A stretch of 64,000 nucleotides of DNA from DATEGZ01 sp035519535 (GCA_035519535.1 DATIWF010000015.1:45251-109250), one strand, 5' to 3'. Shown: positions 10,147 through 18,583, counted from the stretch's first letter. The notes: a model not told the origin generated them from the letters alone. Made by a program: numbers and translations.

Positions 10147-12381
10147 ATGCGTCTCACACGAGTTCTTTCAGCGCTCGCGCTCACCGCACTTCCGGCTGTG
10201 GTGTTCGCGCAGACGCCAGCGACAGCCACCGATCCGGCCGCCGCGCCTGCTCCCCAGGCGGCGGCGCAGCCCGCGACCACCGAGAGCATGACCGGCGTGA
10301 GCACCGGCTGGGTGGACTTCGGCATCCGCGGGTCGTCGATCACGGGCGACACCGCCCGCTACAACCGCTACCGCGACCTTGGTGACGGCCTGTTCGCCCA
10401 GACCCTGCGCTTCAGCCGCGAGGAGAAGGGCTACGAGGTCAGCGCGAACGCCGTCAACGTCGCGCGCAACGACGCCTACTACGAGGGCCGTCTCGTGAAG
10501 CCCGGCAAGCTCAAGGGCTGGATCACGTTCGACCAGATCCCGATGCTCATGAGCAACACGACCGAGACCCTCTACCGCGAGGTCAGTCCCGGCGTCTTCC
10601 GGGTGGACAACTCCCTGCAGCAGACGATGCAGGCGACCACGGCCAACGCCGCCAAGGCAGCGGTGCTGAATGCCTTCGCGGCGAACAACGCGCAGACGTT
10701 CGATCTGGGCAGCCAGCGGCACCTCGGCGAGGTCGGCACGCAGTACCTGCTCAATCCCGAGACGGCCGTGAACGTGAAGGTGTCCTACATGAGCCGCCAC
10801 GGGGCGATTCCGCTCGGAAACTCGTTCGGAATCGGCAGCGCGATCTCGGTGGAGAATCCGGCGCCGGTCGACCAGCACTCGACCGACTTCGACGTCAACG
10901 CCGAGCACCAGGCGGGCCGGGTGCTGTTCCGGCTGGGCTACACCGGGTCGTTCTTCCGCAACGACACGACCCAGATCATCTTCGACAACGCCAACATCCT
11001 GACCGACACGGCCGCGGCCTCGAGCCAGGGCCGGGCCACGCTGCCGCCGAGCAACAACTGGCAGAACGTGACGGGTCTCGTGGCGTATACGATGAGCCAC
11101 CACAGCCGCTTGCTGGGGGCCGTGTCGTTCGGCTCGCTGAGCGACGTGGACGCGACGATCATCCCGAACACCATCAACTCGGTGACGCCGGTGACGCCCC
11201 TGGAGCGCTCGTCGGTGGACGGCAAGGCCCGCACGACGGCGGTGAACCTGTCATTCACATCGTCCCCGGCGCGCAACGTCGGTGTGGATGTGAAATACCG
11301 GATGACCGACTACAAGAACGAGACGCCGGCCTGGACAGTCGCGCAGCGTATTCCGTACGACAACACGCCGACGGTGGGACCGTTCGACGCCGCGCGCTAT
11401 GGCGGCGCGCGCAACTACTTCGACGGGGCGGTGACATTCCACACGGTGGCCGACTCGAACGTGCGCGTCGGGTACATGCTGAATCAGGCCAACTACGAGG
11501 ATCGCATCTTCACGTCGTCGAAGGAGAACTCGTTCTACATCAGCTTCGACCGGCTGGCGTCGGACTGGCTGATGCTGCACACGAAGTACGAATACGACCA
11601 TCGGGCGGGCAGCGGCCTGGAGACCTCCGAGCTCACCGCCGACGGCGAGCAGGCGCTGTTGCGGACCTTCGACATCGCGGACCGCAACCGCAACCTGTTC
11701 ACGTTGACGGCTTCGTTCGTCCCGGGGGCGACCAAGAACCTGTCGCTCAACGCGACGGCCGGGGTGGGCAGCGACGACTACCCGAACAGCGTCCTGGGCC
11801 TGAATCACGCCAAACACTATGTCTGGTCGTTGGGCGCAGACTCCACGCCCCGGGACAACGTGACGGCGAGCGTGTCGTACAGCTACGACAGCTTCGACAG
11901 CTTGTCGTGGTCGACGAACCAGGCGAATGCGAACCAGCCGCGGGACCTGACCAAGGACTGGTCGACCGACGGCAAGGACCATGTCTACTCGTTCCTTGCG
12001 CTCGTTGACACGCGGCAGCTGCTGAAGAACAAGGTGGACCTGCGGGTGTCGTACGACTTCAACCGCGGCAGCAGCGACTACGTCTACGGGCTCGCCTCAC
12101 CGACGACGCTGGCGACACCAAGTCAGCTGCCGACGGTCCAGAGCGACCTCAATCGCCTGACGTTCAACTCGACATTCTGGCTGACGTCGAAGGTCGGCGT
12201 GGGATTCGAGTACTGGTTCGAGAAGTACACGGTGAGCGACTTCGCGATGGACGCGACGGGCATTCCGCAGATCAACATGCCCGCGAATCTGACGCTGGCG
12301 CCGAGCTCGATTCTGCTCGGCTACCAGTACTTGCCGTACACGGCGCACACGTTCTGGGGGCACCTGATCTATCACTGGTAG
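10147..12381 (+). CDS. MtrB/PioB-family decaheme-associated outer-membrane barrel
   Basis: A 744-aa outer-membrane protein. Signal peptide MRLTRVLSALALTALPAVVFA is followed by a Pro/Ala-rich linker. The rest consists of alternating amphipathic strands (for example VGYMLNQANYEDRIF, ASVSYSYDSFDS) and ends in an aromatic residue (IYHW), as barrels recognised by Bam do. Size, N-terminal layout (GWVDFGIRG, YRDLGDGLF) and position directly behind the decaheme gene identify the MtrB/PioB sheath that surrounds the decaheme cytochrome. The start has a textbook GAAGGAGG site. The N-terminal CxxC of Shewanella MtrB is absent. Confidence 0.87.
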   Translation: MRLTRVLSALALTALPAVVFAQTPATATDPAAAPAPQAAAQPATTESMTGVSTGWVDFGIRGSSITGDTARYNRYRDLGDGLFAQTLRFSREEKGYEVSANAVNVARNDAYYEGRLVKPGKLKGWITFDQIPMLMSNTTETLYREVSPGVFRVDNSLQQTMQATTANAAKAAVLNAFAANNAQTFDLGSQRHLGEVGTQYLLNPETAVNVKVSYMSRHGAIPLGNSFGIGSAISVENPAPVDQHSTDFDVNAEHQAGRVLFRLGYTGSFFRNDTTQIIFDNANILTDTAAASSQGRATLPPSNNWQNVTGLVAYTMSHHSRLLGAVSFGSLSDVDATIIPNTINSVTPVTPLERSSVDGKARTTAVNLSFTSSPARNVGVDVKYRMTDYKNETPAWTVAQRIPYDNTPTVGPFDAARYGGARNYFDGAVTFHTVADSNVRVGYMLNQANYEDRIFTSSKENSFYISFDRLASDWLMLHTKYEYDHRAGSGLETSELTADGEQALLRTFDIADRNRNLFTLTASFVPGATKNLSLNATAGVGSDDYPNSVLGLNHAKHYVWSLGADSTPRDNVTASVSYSYDSFDSLSWSTNQANANQPRDLTKDWSTDGKDHVYSFLALVDTRQLLKNKVDLRVSYDFNRGSSDYVYGLASPTTLATPSQLPTVQSDLNRLTFNSTFWLTSKVGVGFEYWFEKYTVSDFAMDATGIPQINMPANLTLAPSSILLGYQYLPYTAHTFWGHLIYHW

Positions 12382-12541
12382 CCCTGAGGCGCTGGCGCGG
12401 ATCGTTTCTCGAGTGGCAGGTCGGCGGCCGGGTTTCTCCCACCGCACCGGTCGCCCGACTTCCAGCGCAGACCGCCGCGGGTCAGATGGGCTGACCCGCG
12501 GCATCTCGTTGGGTGCATGATTGGATGTGGGAGGCGCGCTT

Positions 12542-12886
12542 ATGCGAATCGTCCGGTTTGCCGTCCTGCCGGTGCTGAGTCTGGTGCTGCTGACATGGGT
12601 GATGCCTGTGCGCCTGGCCGCGCAGGGCGATGTGGCGAAAGGCAAGACGCTCTACGACACCAGCCCGAACAAGTGCGCGACGTGTCACAAGATCGGCGGG
12701 AAGGGCGGGAAGCTGGCGCCCGATCTGTCCAACGTCGGCAACAGGCACGACGAGGCCTGGCTCTCGAAGTACCTGCCGAATCCGAAATCGATTAATCCGA
12801 AGAACGTCATGCCGCCCGTGAAACTCGGCGACGCGGACATGAAGGCACTCATCGCGTATCTATTGAGTCTCAAGTCCGGCTCCTAG
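12542..12886 (+). CDS. Small secreted monoheme cytochrome c
   Basis: A 114-aa protein with a signal peptide (residues 1-28, ending LAAQ), one CATCH heme motif at 45-49 and the distal Met in NVMPPVKL, followed by the usual C-terminal helix MKALIAYLLSLK. It is a class-I cytochrome c, probably a soluble periplasmic shuttle. The ATG at 12542 is 7 bases after GGGAGG. It sits between the MtrAB-like conduit and the Rieske/cytochrome b genes (Rieske starts 5 bases later), so it may carry electrons between the two complexes. The 160 bases before it hold no gene. Confidence 0.88.
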   Translation: MRIVRFAVLPVLSLVLLTWVMPVRLAAQGDVAKGKTLYDTSPNKCATCHKIGGKGGKLAPDLSNVGNRHDEAWLSKYLPNPKSINPKNVMPPVKLGDADMKALIAYLLSLKSGS

Positions 12887-12890
12887 CCCG

Positions 12891-13364
12891 ATGACGTCCG
12901 ACCCTGGCGGGATCTCCCCAGCGGCGAGCGACGGCCGTGCCGGCCGTCGCTCGTTCCTGAACTGGGTGCTCGGAACGTGGGCGGGCGGCGTGCTGGCCGC
13001 GATCGGCTTTCCGATCGTCCGGTACCTTCAGCCGCCCGATGTTGCCGAACCCGCGACGGAGACCGCGAGCGGCGGGCCCGCGGCGACGCTCGCGCCCAAC
13101 AGCTTCCGCATCGTGCCCTTCGGCACCGCGCCGGCGATCGTCGTCCGGCTCGCGACGGGCGAGCTGCGCGCGTTCTCGGCGGTCTGCACGCACCTGAGCT
13201 GCACGGTGCAGTACCGCGCCGACCTGTCTCAGATCTGGTGCGCCTGTCATAACGGGCACTACGACCTCAACGGCCGCAACGTCTCGGGGCCGCCGCCGCG
13301 CCCGCTCGAGCCGTACGACGTGAGCGTCCGGAACGACCAGATCGTGATCACGCGGAGGGCATGA
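12891..13364 (+). CDS. Rieske 2Fe-2S protein of a bc-type complex
   Basis: A 157-aa protein. A Tat-like signal anchor (GRRSFLNWVLG then a hydrophobic stretch) at residues 19-46 is followed by a Rieske domain with both cluster motifs: CTHLSC and CACHNGHYD. The GPPPRPLEPYDV loop is typical of quinol-cytochrome c oxidoreductase Rieske proteins. It carries electrons from the quinol-oxidation site of cytochrome b. Its TGA overlaps the ATG of the cytochrome b gene, so the two are translationally coupled. The second cluster motif has CxCHNGH rather than the more usual CPCHGS. Confidence 0.9.
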   Translation: MTSDPGGISPAASDGRAGRRSFLNWVLGTWAGGVLAAIGFPIVRYLQPPDVAEPATETASGGPAATLAPNSFRIVPFGTAPAIVVRLATGELRAFSAVCTHLSCTVQYRADLSQIWCACHNGHYDLNGRNVSGPPPRPLEPYDVSVRNDQIVITRRA

Positions 13365-14443
13365 TGGCCTCGCTCGGTGCGTGGCTGGCGGAACGGGCCC
13401 CGGTCGGCGAGATCGTCGAGTTCCTGCGGCACAAGCGCGTCCCGCAGCACCGCTACTCGCTCTTCTACTACGCGGGCGGCGCGGCGCTGTTCTTCTTCAT
13501 CGTGCAGGTCGTGACCGGCGCGCTGCTGCTGATGTACTACCGGCCGAGCGCGGGCGAGGCGTTCGAGAGCGTGCAGTTCATCATGGCGCGCGTGCCGTTC
13601 GGCTGGCTCATCCGCTCGATCCATTCGTGGTCGGCCAATCTCATGGTCGGCGTCGTGTTCGCGCACCTCTTCAGCGTCCTGTTCCTCAAGGCGTACCGGC
13701 GGCCGCGCGAGCTGACCTGGATGAGCGGCATGCTGCTGCTCGGCCTCGTTCTCGCCTTCGGCTTCACCGGCTACCTCCTGCCGTGGAACCAGCTCGCGTT
13801 CTTTGCCACCCGCGTCGGCACCGAGATCCCGTCGTCCATTCCGTGGATCGGTCCGTCGCTCGTGCGCCTCCTGCGCGGCGGACCGGACGTCACCGGCGGC
13901 ACGCTGACGCGCTTCTTCGGCGTGCACGTCGCGATCCTGCCGGGCATCTGCACGATCCTGCTCGCGACGCACGTGCTGCTCGTGCAGCGGCACGGGATGA
14001 GCACGCCGCCGTCGATCGAGCAAGAGATCGAAGCCTCGAGGCGGCCCGGGCAGTCGCTGCCGTTCCTGCCGCACTACGTGCTGCACGATCTGTTCGGCTG
14101 GACGCTGGCGCTTGCGCTGCTCGCGGCGCTCTCGGCGTTCTTTCCCTGGGAGCTCGGCACGAAGGCCGACGTCTTCGCACCCGCACCGGCCGGCATCCGC
14201 CCCGAGTGGTATTTCCTCTGGATGTTCCAGACGCTGAAGCTCGTGCCGGCCAAGGTCTTCGGCCTCGAGGGCGAGTTCGTGGCCGTCGTGGCCTTCTCGC
14301 TGGGCGGGCTCGCGATGTTCCTGCTCCCGGTGATCGATCGCAATACGCGGACCTCACGCCGCATCGTGTCCTGGACGGCGGCCGCCCTGCTGCTGTACAT
14401 GGCCGCGATGACGTGGATGGTCCTGCGGGGAGGCGGACAATGA
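13361..14443 (+). CDS. Cytochrome b (fused b6/subunit IV type)
   Basis: A 360-aa membrane protein holding both the heme-binding half and the C-terminal half of cytochrome b. Heme ligands are visible: H88 and H102 in RSIHSWSANLMVGVVFAHLF, and H189 and H204 in the fourth helix. The 15-residue spacing of the second pair is b6f-like (bc1 has 14). The quinol-site motif PEWY is at 281-284. Where cytochrome b6 has YCLGG, this protein has YYAGG, so the extra covalent heme ci is not expected. It is coupled to the Rieske gene upstream and the octaheme gene downstream (ATGA overlap), which takes the place of cytochrome c1 or f. Confidence 0.92.
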   Translation: MMASLGAWLAERAPVGEIVEFLRHKRVPQHRYSLFYYAGGAALFFFIVQVVTGALLLMYYRPSAGEAFESVQFIMARVPFGWLIRSIHSWSANLMVGVVFAHLFSVLFLKAYRRPRELTWMSGMLLLGLVLAFGFTGYLLPWNQLAFFATRVGTEIPSSIPWIGPSLVRLLRGGPDVTGGTLTRFFGVHVAILPGICTILLATHVLLVQRHGMSTPPSIEQEIEASRRPGQSLPFLPHYVLHDLFGWTLALALLAALSAFFPWELGTKADVFAPAPAGIRPEWYFLWMFQTLKLVPAKVFGLEGEFVAVVAFSLGGLAMFLLPVIDRNTRTSRRIVSWTAAALLLYMAAMTWMVLRGGGQ

Positions 14444-15627
14444 AGATGCGAGTGCGCCTGCTCGCCGTGAGCGGCTGGCTGCTTGGAACGGCCGCGGCCG
14501 TGCTCGCACAGTCGCCGAATCCGAGCGTCACCGCCGATCAAGCCCGCGCGCTGTTTCAGAACGACGTGCATCAGGCGGCGGGCCTGACCTGCACGGCGTG
14601 TCATGACCAGGCGAAAGGCGACCAGTACGCGGCGCCGGCGCGCGCGGGCATCCCGAAGCTCTGCGGCAGCTGCCACACCAACGCCAGTTACATGAAGCAA
14701 TTCAACCCGCAGCTGCGCGTGGACCAGTATCCGCGCTACCTGACGAGCACGCACGGCAAGCAGATCACCAAGGGCGAGCTTCGCGTCGCGGTCTGCAGCG
14801 ACTGCCACGGCGCGCACGGCATCCTGTCCGTGAAGGATCCGCGCGCGCCGGTCTATCCGACCAACGTCGCCAAGACCTGCGCCAGGTGCCACGCCGACCC
14901 GGCGCGCATGACGCCGTTCAACAAGCCGGCGACGCCGCCCGAGGAATGGAGCCAGAGCGTGCACGCCAAGGCGCTGCTCGAGCGCAACGACACCTCGGCG
15001 CCGACCTGCAGCACGTGCCACGGCAGCCATGGCGCCGCGCCGCCCGACGTCGAGAACGTCGCGCTCGTCTGCGCGCAGTGCCACGTGCGCGAGGCCGAGC
15101 TCTTCCGCAAGAGCCCCAAGAAGAAGCTGTTCGATTCGCTGGCCATGCCCGAGTGCGTCACCTGCCACAGCAACCACCACATCGTCGAGCCGCAGGACAG
15201 CTGGCTGGGCTTCGAGGGCGACATCGGGTGCGCGAAGTGCCACGACGACTCGATCGGCGGGGCGGACGTCATCAAGGGCGACCGCAAGGCGCTCGACGAT
15301 CTCAGCGCGGCGATCGCGGCGGCGAGCGACCGGCTCGGCCGGGCGGAGCGCGCGGGCATGATCATCGACGATGGCCGGGCGGCGCTGCGGGAGGCGAGCG
15401 ATCAGCGCGTGCTGGCGCGCGTGTCGATGCACGCGTTCGCAGCGCAGCCGCTGGCCGACGACGCCGCCAAGGGGCTGAAATCGGCACAGCTGGCGCTGGC
15501 GGACGCCGACGCCGCGCTGGCCGAGGTCCAATACCGCCGCAAGGGACTGGCCGTGGCGACGATCTTCATCGCCGGGTTCCTCGTCACACTCGGGCTGAAG
15601 ATCCGCCGCCTGAACCGCGGCGAGTAG
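14440..15627 (+). CDS. Octaheme cytochrome c with C-terminal membrane anchor
   Basis: A 395-aa exported protein with signal peptide (residues 1-23, ending VLAQ). Eight CxxCH motifs are present (CTACH, CGSCH, CSDCH, CARCH, CSTCH, CAQCH, CVTCH, CAKCH). A long Ala-rich helical stretch (about 285-370) follows, then one transmembrane helix (VATIFIAGFLVTLGLKI) with basic residues after it, so the hemes face the periplasm. The start ATG overlaps the cytochrome b stop. It is the probable electron acceptor of the Rieske/cytochrome b complex, similar in concept to the Cbc complexes of Geobacter. I cannot assign a named family beyond multiheme cytochrome. Confidence 0.85.
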   Translation: MKMRVRLLAVSGWLLGTAAAVLAQSPNPSVTADQARALFQNDVHQAAGLTCTACHDQAKGDQYAAPARAGIPKLCGSCHTNASYMKQFNPQLRVDQYPRYLTSTHGKQITKGELRVAVCSDCHGAHGILSVKDPRAPVYPTNVAKTCARCHADPARMTPFNKPATPPEEWSQSVHAKALLERNDTSAPTCSTCHGSHGAAPPDVENVALVCAQCHVREAELFRKSPKKKLFDSLAMPECVTCHSNHHIVEPQDSWLGFEGDIGCAKCHDDSIGGADVIKGDRKALDDLSAAIAAASDRLGRAERAGMIIDDGRAALREASDQRVLARVSMHAFAAQPLADDAAKGLKSAQLALADADAALAEVQYRRKGLAVATIFIAGFLVTLGLKIRRLNRGE

Positions 15628-15640
15628 GGCGCCGATCTGC

Positions 15641-15646
15641 TACACT
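15641..15646 (+). promoter_or_regulatory. Extended -10 box for tRNA-His
   Basis: TACACT preceded by TG at the extended -10 position (TGCTACACT), 17 bases before the mature tRNA-His 5' end. No good -35 is seen in the GC-rich end of the octaheme gene. Confidence 0.35.
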
Positions 15647-15662
15647 CGAAAACTCGCCGTGT

Positions 15663-15738
15663 GGTGAGTGTAGCTCAACGGCAGAGCACCGGACTGTGGC
15701 TCCGGTGGTTGCGGGTTCGATTCCCGTCACTCACCCCA
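15663..15738 (+). tRNA. tRNA-His (GTG anticodon)
   Basis: A full cloverleaf. The acceptor GTGAGTG pairs with CACTCAC, with the His-specific extra G at -1 (15663) opposite discriminator C. The D-arm, T-arm GCGGG-TTCGATT-CCCGT and anticodon stem CCGGA/TCCGG enclose loop CTGTGGC, giving GTG. The 3' CCA is encoded. Confidence 0.95.
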
Positions 15739-15747
15739 CCTTACAGA

Positions 15748-15850
15748 GTGCTTGGTGCTTGGTGCTGAGTGCTTGGTGCTGAGTGCGTAGTGCCTGGTGC
15801 CTGGTGCGTGCCTGGTGCCTAGTGCCTAGTGCCTAGTGCCTAGTGCCTGA
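15748..15850. repeat. Heptanucleotide tandem repeat, GTGCCTA/GTGCTTG family
   Basis: About 14 units of 7 bases fill the gap between tRNA-His and the Crp/FNR gene. They run from GTGCTTG and GTGCTGA variants on the left to nearly perfect GTGCCTA on the right, with one 4-base slip. The array ends 8 bases before the regulator's start codon. The same unit appears at 58967 and, reversed, at 19518. Confidence 0.9.
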
Positions 15851-15858
15851 TCCTAGTG

Positions 15859-16518
15859 ATGCCCACTCTCGCCGAATCCCGCGGCGTGCTGACGCCGCGC
15901 CAGCGCCAGGAGATCGCGGGTCTCGCGACCGAGGTGTCGTATGGGCGCCGCGTGATCGTGTATCGCGAGAACGCGCCCGAGGCGTTCATCTTCGTGTGCC
16001 GCGAGGGCACGCTGAAATCGTTCCGCGAGCTGCCGAGCGGCAAGCGCCGCGTCATGACGTTCAGGTTTCCGGGTGATCTGTTTGGCCTCGCCGAGGACGG
16101 CCGCTACGTCAACACCGTCCAGGCCGTCACTCCCGCGAAGTGTTACCGCATTCCGATCGAGCCGCTCCGGGCCAAGCTCCGCCAGGACGCGGAACTGCAA
16201 TACCAGGTGCTGTGCCGCGTCACGCACGAGCTGCGCGAAGCGCAGCGGCGGTCGATCATGCTGGGCCACCGGTCAGCGACCGGCCGGCTGGCGATGTTCC
16301 TGAAGCTGCTGCAGCGGACGCTGAATCCGCTCGTGCCCGGCGCGATTCCGCTGCCGATGAGCCGGTCGGACATCGCGAACTTCCTGAGCGTGTCGCTCGA
16401 GTCGATCAGCCGCGCGACCGGCCGCCTCGTGAAGGCGGGCGTCATCGCATTTCGAGGGGCCCACGAAGTGCGGGTGCTCGACCAGCGTCGGCTGGACGAG
16501 CTCGCGGCGGATTTCTGA
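15859..16518 (+). CDS. Crp/FNR-family transcription regulator
   Basis: A 219-aa regulator: a cyclic-nucleotide-binding-like jelly roll (residues 10-115), the long dimer helix, and a winged helix whose recognition segment VSLESISRATGRL carries the E-x2-S-R signature of FNR/FixK proteins that bind TTGAT half sites. It has no N-terminal Cys cluster, so it is not an oxygen-sensing 4Fe-4S FNR; it is closer to the FixK/Dnr type. Candidate targets are the respiratory genes next door. The ATG at 15859 (or GTG at 15856) directly follows the heptamer array and has no ribosome site, so initiation is unusual or the start lies elsewhere. Confidence 0.85.
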   Translation: MPTLAESRGVLTPRQRQEIAGLATEVSYGRRVIVYRENAPEAFIFVCREGTLKSFRELPSGKRRVMTFRFPGDLFGLAEDGRYVNTVQAVTPAKCYRIPIEPLRAKLRQDAELQYQVLCRVTHELREAQRRSIMLGHRSATGRLAMFLKLLQRTLNPLVPGAIPLPMSRSDIANFLSVSLESISRATGRLVKAGVIAFRGAHEVRVLDQRRLDELAADF

Positions 16519-16533
16519 CCCCGGCCGCTCCCT

Positions 16534-16821
16534 TCAGCGCGGCTGGAGCTGGTCGCTCAGCCAGACCGCGCACAATGCGGCGCTGACCCAGAGCAGGAGC
16601 TGAAACCCGAAGCGCGCGAACGGCCCGAACCGCGCCTGCCACTCGCGTTCGACGGCGACCACCCACACCCCGCAGGCCAGCGGCCAGCCGATCACGCGGG
16701 AGATCTCGACCGACAACCAGCGCTCGAGCTGTCCGGGCACGACGACCAGGATGGCCACCATGAGGATCCAGACGAGCGCGTTGCGCAGCACGAACCGCCG
16801 GGTCGAGAGGCGCGGCGCCAT
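16534..16821 (-). CDS. Small membrane protein of unknown function
   Basis: 95 aa with three hydrophobic segments (VWILMVAILVVVPG, VIGWPLACGVWVVAV, FQLLLWVSAALCAVWLS) and basic residues at the N-terminus. I do not recognise a family. Codon use is like its neighbours, and it converges on the FNR-type gene with a 15-base gap, leaving no other explanation for this stretch. Its start lies 68 bases from the divergent ATPase gene. Confidence 0.55.
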   Translation of the reverse strand: MAPRLSTRRFVLRNALVWILMVAILVVVPGQLERWLSVEISRVIGWPLACGVWVVAVEREWQARFGPFARFGFQLLLWVSAALCAVWLSDQLQPR

Positions 16822-16876
16822 TGCGGCGCCTCTCTTATACCGCAGGAAAGGACTGGTACGCCGGGGGCGACCCTTC

Positions 16877-16882
16877 TATAAT
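16877..16882 (+). promoter_or_regulatory. Consensus -10 box just upstream of the ATPase GTG start
   Basis: A perfect TATAAT ends 6 bases before the GTG at 16889. A start of transcription about 7 bases downstream of the box would fall on the GTG itself, implying a leaderless mRNA. There is no Shine-Dalgarno sequence. Confidence 0.45.
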
Positions 16883-16888
16883 CGAGGC

Positions 16889-18106
16889 GTGCAGCCGCTG
16901 GCGTCGATTGAAGCGCTGGACGATCCCATCTACGAGGCGTTCTACGGCCTCACCGAGCAGCCCTTCTCGATTTCCACCGATCCGAAGTTCCTGTTCATGA
17001 GCGCGTCGCACCAGCGCGCCTACGAGGAGCTGGTGACGGGCCTGCGCCGCCGCGAGGGCATCCTCCTCCTGACCGGCGAGACGGGGACGGGCAAGACGAC
17101 GATGTGCCGGGCCGTGTTGAACGCGCTCGGTGACCGCACGTTTTCCGCGCTGATTCTCAACCCGTACATGTCGGGCGCCGAGATGCTGCGCGCCATCCTG
17201 CGCGACTTCGGCTTCGTCTCCCGCGACGACCTGCGCCGCGGGGCGTTCGCCCAGGCCGACGTCCCGCAGCTCGTGGACGCGCTCGAGGGCTTTCTGGCCA
17301 CGCTGCGCGCGATCGACTCGCACGCCGTGGTCGTGATCGACGAGGCGCAGAGCCTGCCGTCCGAGGTTCTCGATCAGATTCGGCTGCTCACGGCCCACGA
17401 GCGGGAAGGGCACCGGCTGATTCAGGTCCTGCTCGTCGGCCAGCCGCTGCTCCTCGAGACGCTGAAGACCGAGCCGATGTACGCGCTGAACGAGCGGGTC
17501 ACGCGGCGCGTGACGCTCTCGCCGCTGCCGCCGCCCGAAGTCGAGGCCTACATCAAGCACCGGCTCGGCGTCGCGGGCGGATCCGCGCTGACGTTCACGC
17601 CCGACGCGGCCGGGCTCGTCGCCGAGCTCTCACGCGGACTCCCGCGCCGGGTGAACGTGCTGTGCGATCGCGCGCTCCAGGAAGGGCGCATCGAAGGCGC
17701 CGCGACGATTACGCCCGAGATGGTCAAGCACGCCGCACGGTCGCTCGTGAGCGCGCTCGAGACCGACGTCGCCGCGCCCGAACGCCAGGTGGACGCGCCA
17801 GCTGAAGCCGACGCCGGCGCCATCCTCAACACGTACTGGAAGTCGCGTGAGTTTCGCTGGCGCCGACGTGCGCTGGCGGGGCTGGCCGCGCTCCTGGTCG
17901 TCGGGGCGCTGGGCTACGGCTACTACGCCCACGACCTCGTGACGAGTCCGCCGGACGTGCCCACGAAGCCGCCCGTGCCGCGGTTCCACATCATCCGCCT
18001 GGCGGTCGCCGTGCCCGTGCCGTCCGAAGAGGAGATCGCCGCCGCGATCGACGACTTCGGCAAGGGATCAGGTCAGCTCCCAGACAATCGCCACGATCTC
18101 CACTGA
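16889..18106 (+). CDS. ExeA-type AAA ATPase, PEP-CTERM/XrtA-system like
   Basis: A 405-aa protein. The N-terminus YEAFYGLTEQPFSISTDPKF and FMSASHQRAYEEL are the hallmark of ExeA/PEP-CTERM-associated ATPases. Walker A GETGTGKTT and Walker B AVVVIDEAQSL follow, then a sensor region LLVGQPLL and a winged C-domain (GLPRRVNVLCDRAL). A single transmembrane helix (LAGLAALLVVGALGYGYYA) lies near the C-terminus. Such ATPases assist secretion or exopolysaccharide/exosortase systems at the inner membrane. Two PEP-CTERM proteins occur elsewhere in the window, but no exosortase is seen. The 3' end overlaps the convergent gene at 18068 by 39 bases. In-frame codons upstream of the GTG are not conserved and lie before the promoter. 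Confidence 0.8.
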   Translation: MQPLASIEALDDPIYEAFYGLTEQPFSISTDPKFLFMSASHQRAYEELVTGLRRREGILLLTGETGTGKTTMCRAVLNALGDRTFSALILNPYMSGAEMLRAILRDFGFVSRDDLRRGAFAQADVPQLVDALEGFLATLRAIDSHAVVVIDEAQSLPSEVLDQIRLLTAHEREGHRLIQVLLVGQPLLLETLKTEPMYALNERVTRRVTLSPLPPPEVEAYIKHRLGVAGGSALTFTPDAAGLVAELSRGLPRRVNVLCDRALQEGRIEGAATITPEMVKHAARSLVSALETDVAAPERQVDAPAEADAGAILNTYWKSREFRWRRRALAGLAALLVVGALGYGYYAHDLVTSPPDVPTKPPVPRFHIIRLAVAVPVPSEEEIAAAIDDFGKGSGQLPDNRHDLH

Positions 18107-18556
18107 GACCCCGCCGCGCTTGGGGCCGAGGAGCACCGCCTCCGGGGGCTCCTGCTTGGTCATCACCTCGGCATGTTGGGTGCGCGCCAGCCATCGGTCG
18201 AAGTTCTTGGCCCACCGGGTGAACCGCTGCAGCTGCATCGCTCCGGACGGCAGGGGCAGGTAGGTGCCCGCCGCCGGCGCGTCCTTCAAGAGGCCGTCGG
18301 GCATCAGCGTGGTGGGCTGAGCGCCGTCCCAGTCCACCGTCCGCGCTGAAGGGTCGAGGGGCACCACGAAGGCCACCCGGCGTTTGTCCTCGAGCCGGCG
18401 CTTCCGATCCGCAAACTGGATGGTCGCCGCCCCGTAGAGCCGCGGCGCGTAGACCCCTTTCGTCCCGCTCGCCGGCAGGTAGTACTGGGGGATGTCGGGC
18501 GAGCCCAGGGGGCGGGTCGGGCCGGCGAGCTTGGGTTTGTCGGGCGACACCGGCAC
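18068..18556 (-). CDS. Hypothetical protein
   Basis: 162 aa from a GTG start, with no signal peptide or membrane segment. It is rich in Pro and basic residues, with segments such as YYLPASGTKGVYAPRLYG, RRVAFVVPLDPSA and the closing GGVSVEIVAIVWEL that read as folded strands. I do not recognise the family. It overlaps the ATPase gene tail-to-tail by 39 bases and lies just downstream of Ku on the same strand, so it may be cotranscribed with Ku. Confidence 0.55.
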   Translation of the reverse strand: MPVSPDKPKLAGPTRPLGSPDIPQYYLPASGTKGVYAPRLYGAATIQFADRKRRLEDKRRVAFVVPLDPSARTVDWDGAQPTTLMPDGLLKDAPAAGTYLPLPSGAMQLQRFTRWAKNFDRWLARTQHAEVMTKQEPPEAVLLGPKRGGVSVEIVAIVWELT

Positions 18557-18583
18557 GATGCTAGTACGGCCGGGCCTCGGCTG

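Noticed and set aside
15748..15850. Heptamer array as a CRISPR
   Set aside because: Units are 7 bases and contiguous with no spacers, and there are no cas genes in the window.
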